Part shown: piece by piece, positions 36,742 through 64,000 of the stretch
How the letters are laid out: each line of letters begins with the position of its first letter
Position numbering within the stretch: the stretch's first letter is position 1
Position numbers and translations under genes: made by a program
The notes under the pieces: model-generated
Told to the model about the DNA's origin: nothing
The model's input: only the letters and a program-made list of their open reading frames with translations
The model's database searches: none
NCBI GenBank assembly: GCA_963576735.1
Contig: OY755183.1
Location: forward strand, 7,955,213 to 8,019,212
Length of the DNA: 64,000 nt
Reading direction: 5' to 3'
Source: Bedellia somnulentella
Taxonomy: Eukaryota; Arthropoda; Insecta; Lepidoptera; Bedelliidae

Positions 36742-36935
36742 CTATGTAGTGCACTACCCCGCGTCTTCCCATGGGTATTCGTAAGAGATGACTAAGGGCA
36801 TTTTAGCTTTTAAGTGATTTTTACTACCAATTTGTCCTGTCCTATATCGACTTCCAAATGTGGCTGAGGAGTTTCCAGCTCTGAAGCTCTGGCTACCCCT
36901 TTTTGGATTATATTTATGGCCGTGAGTATATGATA
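36742..36935 (+). mobile_element. family A short element, diverged
   Basis: The head is shortened ('atgtagtgcactacccc'); then 'ggctgaggagtttccagctc' and tail 'atggccgtgagtatatg'. A second tail fragment follows at 36955-37001 ('gccgtgagtatatgtatg'). Confidence 0.7.
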
Positions 36936-37072
36936 TATGGTCGTATTATGTATTCGGCTTCCCCTTTTATGGATTTATCCGTGCCGTGAGTATATGTATG
37001 TTACCACGCTTTAATAAGTTAGTATGTCCTATTATGGTACACCTTGAAATATGAGTAAGAGGCTTCATTAAC

Positions 37073-37452
37073 TATACAGGATGTCCCAAGAAATAGTGTC
37101 AAGCGGAAGTCCAAGGACAGACTACCCCTAGGGGTACCTGAATTACCCCCATGTATGTTCTGCGACTTTTTGTAGTTTTCGAGATATGATGTTTTTTTCA
37201 TATTTTTTTGTTAAACCTTGGCTTATTTGACATTATTGGTCACAGAGACATCAATTGTTGAGATACAAGCTTGTTTTTTTTTCTGAAATAGGTGAACAGT
37301 AGCACTTGCAACAGTAGTACTTTGCAAGTGCTACTGTTCACCTATATATATTCACATATCTCAAAAATTACAAAAAGTCGCAGAACATACATGAGGGTAA
37401 TTCGGGTACCGACTTCCGCTTGACACTATTTCTTGAGACACCCTGTATATAC
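37073..37452. mobile_element. MITE with long inverted ends and an inner palindrome
   Basis: The ends are 'tacaggatgtcccaagaaat' and 'atttcttgagacaccctgta', and pairing extends over about 110 bases through 'gttctgcgactttttgtag'. The centre (37291-37345) is itself a hairpin, 'gtgaacagtagcacttgca' against 'tgcaagtgctactgttcac'. No coding content. Confidence 0.8.
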
Positions 37453-38199
37453 GGGTTTATATGACTCCGATGGGTGAATAAAATGTAAATCTTGTCTGTT
37501 GCGTCCGATGCATAAAAATAAAAGGGCATGTAAGAAAAGATTGATTGATGAATGATTATTCGTTCATAGTGGCAATCTATAGTCTCTGCTCTGCCCACTG
37601 CTGCCATGAGAAGTAATGGAGTGGGAAAGGGTATACAATACACCCTATATTGTCTGACTGGGTATATCTGACTGCGACAAACACAAACCTAAAATACGGC
37701 TTCAATATTCTAGAAACCAGGACCGGACTGGACCGTCAAATTCGAAAATTCTTAATAAATAAAATAACAAAAATAACATAACCTCGCTCTGCTCCGGTTA
37801 TTATTTAAATATGAAAACTGAAAACAAAAATTAAATGAATTAGTCATAATTTAACTAAGTTAACAATAGACAAAGTGCAAATAAAATAGTGAGCTATACG
37901 TTTGACAATAGACAGCAAAGTACATCTCTACACAATCTAATCATCAGAAGGGTATGTTCACTTTTATTTAAATTGAGTTCAGTTTCAGTTATATCCACTT
38001 CTAACATCCAAATATAGCCTCACCAATCATCATCATATACTAAGTAAGGCTACGTCATATAGTTAATTGTGTTTATCTTAAAAACTCAACATAATTAGTT
38101 CAAAAGTTCACCGTAATCGGTAACAATTAGCCCCCCGCGCACTGCTGTCTTGCCTATTGTCCTTTCGTTTTCTCATTACTGTATATTTTTCAGATAAAA

Positions 38200-40854
38200 A
38201 TGGCATTTCAGAGATGTATTTTTCAAGTGGGAAAAAAGTTCATTAAATCAAGAGTTTCTACAGGAAACATGTATAACTCAAGGCAAAGTTTTTGTGAATT
38301 GAGCCATCAATATTCAACAAATAATCCTTCAAGATTGTACACAGACAGACATGAGTGGGTGACTGTAGATAATGGCATTGGAACTGTTGGAATCAGCAAT
38401 TATGCTCAAGAATCTCTTGGAGATGTAGTGTTTGCACAGTTACCAGAAATAGGTAAGTTTGCATGATGTGGTTCTAAAAGCTATTGGAACTAATTACAAA
38501 AAGATCACAATTTAATGTATGTATCTTTAGTGGTGTAACTGATCAAAGTTCTAAAACATCTGCATGGTTTATGAGTTGGTAAGGTAGAAAGTAAATTAAA
38601 ACATTTTCTTTCCAATTATAAGAAAGTTGTGCGTAAACTAGTTTCCACATGCTGCATGCATTTTTTTTGATGCAGAATAATTTTAAAATTATGTCATTGT
38701 TTGTTTGTTGTATAATTTTAACTTAAGATACAGATCAAAAAAGAAATTAAACCCAAATTAGCATTTTGCTGATATGTGAAATTCAGTGTTTGGCCGACGA
38801 AGAACAGTTGGAACAAAAACCAAATTTTAACCGAAAAAGTACAAAACAGAAATTTATTTAGAACTGTATTAGCAGCTTGTAAATGTTTATAGTTTGTTGT
38901 TTCAAAAGTAAGAAACATGTAAAACAAAAAAAAAAACTAAACTTAGCTGGTGAAATCAAAAACTTTTTTAAGTAGCGGTTTTACAGCTTTTTATTGATCC
39001 TATTCGGTATTTTCACACTACCTATTCTGATCCCTGTTCATTACGGAAGTCAAACAGCAAATAAAAATAACAGTCTCCTCACAGCCCATAAATATGTCCC
39101 CACCAAGGGGCTCGAGCCTACCCTATATGGTGATTTGGCTTTTGTCCACCACGCTGGCCAATTGCGGGTTGGCAGACTAACAACTACTACCATAATAGTA
39201 GCCAGGATCAATGGCTTAATGTGTCCGCCAAAGTATGGAATCATCTTAGTTTTCTTATAATTAGAAGCTTCAAGCCTGCAATATCCTTCCATACTGGGTT
39301 AGATCTTCAGTGTGAGCAGTGAGGCCGGTGATTGCGTGCCTGTACATGCTCTGCTAAATGAGTGGTGGGAAGAGAGAAGCGAGAAGTAGAAATTGAGGGT
39401 AGATCAAGAAATGTAAAAGGAAGCATGTGCTCTTATCGAGAGGTCCCCACTGTGGCGACAGCAAAGATATACTGGCCAGTACACCCTGCTGTGTACCAAA
39501 TAATTTGTTTTTATGCATAGCTTCAGTAACATTTCAAAACCGCGATGTAGGAATATGAGTAAGACCTGCTATGTGCGAGTGAGTCCGCTGTAGTGGGCAC
39601 TCTAACAGTACTCCCACATTGGTATACATCAAGATATAAACGCTTCACACTTGTTCCCAGTCCACCTATATTGATTGTTTTTTAAACTTAGTTTGGAATA
39701 CAATGTTTTTAATTCTTATCACATTGATAAGCACATTCCTTTATGATAAACCATTCATCATTGGTCATCATGTGTGGTTCATGATTATGTCTTATTCTAT
39801 ATGACCTTTGATAAATTGATTAAAATAATGTTATGCAACAAGTCAATTTATTATTATATTATAATAGTGGTTGGAAATGAAGCATTAAGCCTGAGATCTC
39901 AGTGACATTACCCATAGGACTCAATTAATTAAATCATAAGAAAACCAAATAAATAAACTTTATTTATACAATTAATAATGCTGTACAAAATGATATATTT
40001 GTCTATACAAAAGTCAAAGCTGCTATTTTTAAATAAATTACGTTTGTCTTTATGTCTACATTAACATTTAGAACAATATTTATCCTGGAACTCATAGGAG
40101 TTTCCACAGGAGCATAAAAAAGCCATAACTCTTAAATGACTGCACTTATCACAATGACACAGACTTTTAGGCTGTGTTCAGAGCTAACAATTGTCCGTAG
40201 GTTAATTGAAGTTACAAAGGAATTTTTAACCATTCCGTATGCACGTCAGTACAACATATTGTATGTGCTGACGGTCAGGTTAGCTCTGAACACAGCCTTA
40301 ATTCATAGTCATTTAGTATAAAACTAACTTTAATTGGTAATGACTATTTGTAAATTAATTTTAGTTTAAATGTTGGATTGACAACTATAATCCTAGTAAG
40401 GGACTATCAAAACTACAAAAATAGCTATTTCTAAAGATGTTGAAAATAGGCTTCAAAATTTAGGGGTTTGCAAATTTTCCACCCACAAATCCTTGGAAAG
40501 AGATCGGCTACTGCTATTTTAAGACCGTATTTTATGTCACTGTCAAATCAATTCCCTACACGATTTAAGGTATATAACTTGTTTTTATTTCCAGGTACCA
40601 ATTTAACAGCTGGTGATGAATGTGGAGCCCTAGAAAGTGTAAAAGCAGCTAGTGAACTTTACTCACCAGTCAGCGGTTCAGTAACAGAGAAGAATAAAGA
40701 AGTTGAGGCCAAACCAGGCTTGATCAACAGCTCCTGCTTGAAAGATGGCTGGTTATTTAAACTCAAACTTAAAGATGAAAAGGAACTTGATAAATTGATG
40801 TTGGAAAAGGATTACGAGACTTTCCTTAAGACTGATGTTGAAGTAGATAAGTAA
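38200..40854 (+). CDS. GCSH: glycine cleavage system H protein, mitochondrial
   Basis: Lipoyl carrier that shuttles the aminomethyl group between the P, T and L proteins of the mitochondrial glycine cleavage system. Exons are 38200-38452 and 40595-40854, joined in phase 1, giving 170 residues, close to the animal precursor length. Residues 1-45 are basic and serine-rich without acidic clusters, fitting a mitochondrial presequence. The mature part starts near [15 protein letters not shown], followed by [18 protein letters not shown]. The lipoylation site is K101 in [17 protein letters not shown]. It ends [19 protein letters not shown] acceptor six bases before the ATG points to a 5' UTR intron. 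Polyadenylation signal AATAAA lies at 41035-41040. Confidence 0.95.
38950..39500. repeat. dispersed repeat in the GCSH intron
   Basis: This is a non-coding segment with higher GC than the rest of the intron. Its 3' part contains the 26-bp string also seen at 32203. It is probably transposon-derived; no termini were found. Confidence 0.4.
40170..40297. mobile_element. 128-bp PIF/Harbinger-type MITE
   Basis: It has perfect terminal repeats GGCTGTGTTCAGAGCTAAC and GTTAGCTCTGAACACAGCC, flanked on both sides by TTA (40167-40169 and 40298-40300), the usual PIF/Harbinger target duplication. It lies in the GCSH intron about 300 bases before exon 2. Confidence 0.9.
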
Positions 40855-41267
40855 GAATGAATGAAAAGTGATATATAGGTTTTTACATTATTTGCGACTA
40901 AGTGTCAAAAATTATATATTTCGTGAGTAGCTAGTCAGTTGTTTAAAAGAAAGCTTATAACGCATTGCTATTTTTAAAATCTCACATTAAGTTTTAAATT
41001 TCCTAGAGTTGTTTTATTTAAGTTGTAGATAAGTAATAAAGTTATATTATTATTGAATGATGTGTTTTATTCCATAGTTTTGAAATAGTAAAGCCTAAAC
41101 AGATTACAATCCAATTTCATCCCCTAAAATTCCTTTCCCAGTGCTCCCTTACATCATAAAAGTAGCCCCCCCCTTTGGCACATTTCAAATTTTTAGGTGA
41201 AGTAGTAAATAAATAATTTGTAGAAAACTTACATACTTATTATTATACTTTCAAGTGCACACTTTAA

Positions 41268-41322
41268 AAATACATACATAATATAATCACGGCTACAAAT
41301 CCCAAAAATGGGTAACCAGAGC
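41268..41322 (-). mobile_element. family A tail fragment
   Basis: Only the last 55 bases are present: CATA repeat, 'taatcacggctacaaatccc', 'gggtaaccagagc'. Confidence 0.55.
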
Positions 41323-41552
41323 ATCTAGTGAGAAATCTTTACCATTCCTAAGGGCCCCCAAATAATTTAATGAACGGGTCCTCGCCAAGACATGGTACGC
41401 CAATGTTAAAACTTCTACGGAACCCCTGCACCAAATTTCATGAGTTCTGGAACAGTAGTTTCAGCTGTGCGTTAATATCTAAGTCAGAACGTCTCACCAT
41501 TACTTACTGAATCTCAAACACTATTGTATTATTGAATACCGACGTGTTGCTT

Positions 41553-41775
41553 AGACAATGTATTCAGGCCCCTATCATGTGAGTATACTACCTATCACCG
41601 TACAATTTAGCCATGTGGGTTTCCTGGCCGTTAACAACCATGATAAATTGACCATACGTATAACTTTAGATATGATAAATTGGTGTACGCCCGGCCCGGC
41701 CCAGGTTTGGATTGAACCCCACACCTGTGTGCATGAAAAGTGAGTGTTTTACCTACTGAGCTATCACGGTTGTGT
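41553..41775 (-). mobile_element. SINE family B, diverged
   Basis: The order matches the full copy at 19972 in reverse: 'ggcccctatcatgtgagta', 'agccatgtgggtttcct', then a tRNA-like head with B-box remnant and 'ctactgagctatcacgg'. The 3' third is missing. Confidence 0.65.
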
Positions 41776-42012
41776 ATATAAAAATTGATTAAAATTTTTG
41801 TGGATTTTGTAAATAGCATCTCCCCACTTTTTGATAAGGCTGCGATCACACCAGAGATGAGGCAAAAAGCAACGTTTATGCAAGTAATGTGTTTTTCAAA
41901 AACCAATAGAATTGCTTTATTTACCTGTGCTGAGCGAGGCGAGATGCGCACGTTCTTGTATAAATAGCAAGAAGCATGTGAGAGCGAGAATGTCACTGGA
42001 GAAGTAATAAAC

Positions 42013-42345
42013 ATAACATAAACGTTCACGCCGTTTATCCTCGAAGGGGTTGGCAGAGGTACCAATACTTCTGAACTCACATGGCAGCGCCATCTAGTGT
42101 CCAGAAAAGGTACCCACGTTTTGCTTAGACAGTGTACTCACGTGATAGGGGGCAGGCCTATTGCCGTTTTGTACGAATACACTGTCACATGACTAAGTAC
42201 AACTCAGCCATGTGGGTTTCCTCACGATGTTTTCCCTCACCGTTAACAACCATGATAAATTAACCACACATATGACTTTAGAAAAGACAAATTGGTGTAG
42301 GCCCGACCCAGGATTGGAACTCACGCCCTTCTGTTTTCGGGCGGC
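42013..42345 (-). mobile_element. SINE family B, near full length
   Basis: 'aacgttcacgccgtttatcc' at the 3' end, 'ggtacccacgttttgcttag', 'ggggcaggcctattgccgtt', 'ccatgtgggtttcctcacga', and 'ggtgtaggcccgacccagga' leading into the tRNA-like head. Confidence 0.75.
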
Positions 42346-42699
42346 TTATTCATATGTAACTGTCAGTGTCTCACTTGTCACACTTCATGCTATGGGGCTG
42401 GTGGATTCGGTTTCGCACTCAAATGACGACCATATTCTCGTTCGATACTTCCCACCTGCGTACTAACTAGACGAGCGGTTGTTTCATCTTCCACAAGCAC
42501 ACGGCAGGCCGCTACTCCTACTCATGATACAGCCACACGGTGGTAAGCTGTTAGCTGATACTGTAGCTGCTCAAAGCCTCCAGAGACCTCCTTCGAGAGA
42601 TTTCCCTCAAACGCACGCAACGAAGATTCGGATTTTGAATTTCTGGTCTATGGGTTTTTATGGTGATATCCGATGAATCTAACGATACTATTAATACTC

Positions 42700-43083
42700 A
42701 ATAGATTATAAGATAACGATACTATTAGTAAGGGAGGCGAAGCGGAGATTTTTGAAATGACTCGAGCGTATCAGATTATTATGTAGGGATAATCCTTGTA
42801 CCCTTTAATATACGTCTACCGAGTATGAGCCCTTCATATAGCGGTTTATGGAATGGAGGAGAATCCGTCAGGTAAGTAAAATAAAAACAATCCTCTGAAA
42901 AACTCGAGCGCGTCAGATTAAGTAAAGGTAGGTTAATTACATTTAGAAGAGTGTATATCTGGATATTAGATTTGGGCATGGCGTTAAGAAATTAGATGGT
43001 AAAGCTATACCCTTAGTCGCCTCTTACGATCACCCACGGGTAGAAATGGGGTAGTGTTATTCTAAGCCGACACTACACGGCAT
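42700..43083. mobile_element. mixed transposon debris
   Basis: 'actcgagcgtatcagatta' (42762) and 'actcgagcgcgtcagatta' (42901) are a direct pair in one repeat. 43005-43083 is the head end of a reverse family A element ('gccgacactacacggc'). Confidence 0.55.
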
Positions 43084-45838
43084 ATTTATTTTACATTTTT
43101 AAAAATGTCTATACGCTCTCTCCCCCACTAAAATGAAAACTTGTACTTTTTTCATTTTGAAAAATAAACTATCAAACCGAATAGGTTTCTACGACGCTCG
43201 AGCAACTGCAAAATTAGCATCTCGGCCTCCCGTAAGCTCCCGTGGTAAGCTCCATAATTATAATTTTTAATAATGCTTGTTTGACTTACGTAGCGGGAAG
43301 TGCAAAACGAACATTTTTGCAAGCAATTAAAAGAAGTACAGACGAAGTTATCGTTATGGGTTTAGACCACAAGGATCATTCTATACTTCAACGACGTTAT
43401 CTTGGATGTTATTTCGTTTGTGTATTATACAGTATTAAATATATCGTTAAGTTAGTATCCCATAATACAAGTCATTAAGTTGTACTTAGTTTGGGACTAA
43501 TTTGGACTGTCTCATATATTTATTTATTTACTAGGCTGCGTTTTACACTGCTAGTGCGTGCCTTAACTAGATATTTTTATTTATTCCTATCATAAGTTCA
43601 AATGGAACATTGGCGTCTTATCCAATTACACAAATAAAACAACAATAAGTGCTACACAATATATTGGAAGTGCACACATGATTACATTCATAAAATTGAC
43701 AAAAATAAAATTACAATGCTTTGGCATGATTGAGCATAATTACAGTACATTATAAATAACTAACGAGAACAAAAATTTCACCAATAACTTACAGTGTTAC
43801 TTAAAAGCTTTGTACTTCTAGTGTATGAATTAAAACAAAACACTTTCTTTGTAAAATAATTTATGAAAAATTCGTCCTATTGCGAAATTATTTCTTGCTT
43901 AAAATTGTATTTTCAATACAATAAAACGGATCACTTTGTATATAACAGCCATAGTATTGAGAATAATTGTACTAAATGAACTGTGTTTTTACTTTTGAAA
44001 ATATTTGGTAAACTCGTGTAAAACTAAAGAGAAAAGTTATCTTAAATTTAAATGTGCATTCCTTAACCTACATTTTTCAAAAATATATTACACATCTTAA
44101 TACTTAAAACTCGATACACATCATACTAATAATAAATTAAGTTCAATAGAACAAAAGAAATTTCAATCACTTTCAAAAGAATATGTATCTAAATTATGGC
44201 AATTCTAAATACTGATGAATAAAGGAAAGCAAAATTTCGACACCTTCTAAATTTTATAAATAAATTGTAAATTCTATTAATATTTCGAATTCTAAATGTT
44301 TGCCCATAAGCTTCTGAGAAGCAAAAGAACGTCTTTCCAGCAAAGAGGCTTTTTGAATTTTAAACATTGTTAAGGAAATTAAAGACAGAAATGGGAAAGA
44401 AAGTTCTTTCTAGGAAATAATGTATCACAGATTTTGTATGACGGAAAAATTAAGGGCAAACTGGGGATATACCAAGTTTTACATTAAACAGAAAATTCAC
44501 GAACCAATTTACGAAATGGGTTTTAAGATGTGTATCGAGCCGTACCATTATTTCCAAAAAGTAAAGAGCCACCAACTTATCTAGAGAATATAAGTTGCCA
44601 CCTTTTATAAAGATAACAACTTATGTCTATTTTATCACTCGTACTAAATTAAACTGTTATATGCTTGCTTGCAACTACATTATATATAAAAATATATTAT
44701 CACAAAGTAGGAAAATATTTTTGGGAATCACGAGGCTTGCGCGAAAAGTATGCGCTTATTGGGAAGTTATAGACACATATGCTTTAATTTTTTGTACGGT
44801 TGGTGGTCCCCTATCAGACTAATGAGAAACAGGAGTTAAGTTTCTTTTAAGGGGAATTTCGTCTAAGGTTTGGCAGAAAATTATAAAAACATATATTTTT
44901 TTTAAAGGATTGGTTGCTACTGGCCGTGTGGCCTGTGCGGCTTCACCATGACTTTATGTGTTTGGGGCAGCTGACGGCCGCCCGGGCGGGGCAAAGGAGT
45001 GTACCTAAGCTAAATCGGATAGAGGGGGTTATAAAAACTTCAAGAAACCCTTCGTTTTTATATTTGAAATTCTACAGATAAGTTAGTGGTTCTCTATGTT
45101 TCAATTGACAACAATTATATTCAGTATCATCTACTACTTAATTATTATTTAAAAACACGAAGAGATTTGGTAGAAAGCGGTTAGGAATACCTTCTTTGGT
45201 TGGATAGACTTTTAAAACACGATTATGTACGCATAGTTGTTTGGAAGATTTAATTATATTACAAACTTATATTTGACCAAAATTACTCTTATGATGTATC
45301 ATTGAAGCGTACATTATTTTTTCTTTTACTTGGCAATTCATATGTAGCGTTTTTCCATGTCAATGGAAAATCTAAAATCCAGGTATGAATTGCAGATAAT
45401 ATATTAAAGTTCTACAAGGAAGTAAAGTTCTCATTTTCTTAATAGGATTAACTACAATGTAATATTATTTTAAATATTATAACATTAATCACCAGGACAT
45501 GACATTCGGAAAGTAATAATTAATTGTACAAAACTTAATAATATTTCAGATTAAAATGTCACATAATGTACAATAAAAGGTAATAAAATCCCAAATAAAA
45601 AAGCTACAATGCGACGTAAGCATCCTTAATGACTAGAAAATATGTAGACTTTTTATCTTGACTGATTTTTTAAATGCAATCCCATGAACATTTTAGTAAT
45701 TTACTTATCTACGACATAGAATGCAAATTTAAGAAAATTAAAAGCAAAAACCATCTTATTTAAAACACGTTAATATGTAATAAGAATATCACAAATATTT
45801 GGTTAAAGTCATTTAAGTACAATTTAAACACACATACT
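43084..45838. other. gene-free AT-rich region, possible GH31 3' UTR at its upper end
   Basis: No coding exon, RNA gene or transposon terminus is recognised in about 2.7 kb. The upper part, next to the GH31 stop at 46129, could be 3' UTR; several TTTATT (minus-strand AATAAA) are present, but none can be chosen. Confidence 0.35.
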
Positions 45839-45941
45839 ATCTTTTCCCCACTCAAATTTCCAAAAGTGGCTGAGGAATTTCTAATTCTTTAGCTCTGGCT
45901 ACCCCTTCCTGGGATTTATAGCCGTGAGTATATGTATGTTA
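45839..45941 (+). mobile_element. family A short element, 5'-truncated
   Basis: The copy begins at 'atcttttccccactcaaatt' and ends 'ccgtgagtatatgtatg'. Confidence 0.75.
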
Positions 45942-46128
45942 AACACACAGTGGTTAGTAATAGTAATATTATGATAACTTATACTTGTTATATGATAACT
46001 TATATTGTACTTTCTTGGTCGTTACGGGATTAGGAACTGACATAAAAATAATACAACTGCTTTCGATGTCAATTAGTGACCAAATAAGACTTGTGGGGCC
46101 GATTAATTACTCCATAACCAAAATCAAT

Positions 46129-64000
<17,872 letters not shown>

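Noticed and set aside
43242..44822. Short plus-strand frames in the 43-45 kb spacer
   Set aside because: No domain and random-looking composition in an AT-rich gene-free region.

Overview
This is a eukaryotic nuclear window from an insect, most likely a moth or butterfly (Lepidoptera). It is AT-rich, with short coding exons bounded by GT..AG introns and long introns filled with transposons. The transposons include LINEs and short elements ending in (ATGT)n, R4/Dong-like retrotransposons sitting in TAA repeats, tRNA-derived SINEs, hAT and PIF/Harbinger elements and foldback elements. The order-level assignment is an inference from this repeat mix and the protein types.

Four host genes can be assembled by reading exon/intron phases. 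(1) Tgs1, + strand, 16176-30575, ten exons, 899 residues: the trimethylguanosine synthase that hypermethylates snRNA caps. (2) SNRPF (Sm protein F), - strand, 34560-35472, two coding exons, 88 residues. (3) GCSH (glycine cleavage H protein), + strand, 38200-40854, two coding exons, 170 residues, with a mitochondrial presequence and lipoyl lysine. (4) A glycoside hydrolase family 31 alpha-glucosidase, - strand, 46129 to beyond 64000, fifteen visible exons, 779 visible residues including both catalytic aspartates; its 5' end lies outside the window. A lone THAP-type first exon lies antisense inside a GH31 intron.

Layout: 1-16000 is gene-poor. It holds a nearly full-length but inactivated APE-type LINE (3541-6893, - strand), a second RTE-type LINE broken by nested insertions (7250-10625), a tandemly duplicated tRNA-SINE-bearing unit (10740-12245) and a hAT element with a perfect 8-bp target duplication (14409-15471). 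16000-31000 is Tgs1; its introns carry a Harbinger relic, two Dong-like copies, LINE fragments, a 1-kb foldback and a 144-bp tandem array. 31000-46000 holds SNRPF and GCSH between MITEs and SINEs. 46129-64000 is GH31, with a LINE carrying a 612-residue uninterrupted ORF and another LINE fragment in its introns.

The most unusual signals are in GH31. Exon 14 is followed, within its downstream intron, by three more head-to-tail copies of its 3' two-thirds plus the donor site (155-bp unit). Partial second copies of two other exons, including both catalytic ones, lie in neighbouring introns; one is frameshifted and one is fused to a Harbinger fragment. A short element present about twenty times resembles the larger LINE at both ends. 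Tgs1 and SNRPF, whose products act in successive steps of snRNP maturation, are convergent neighbours.
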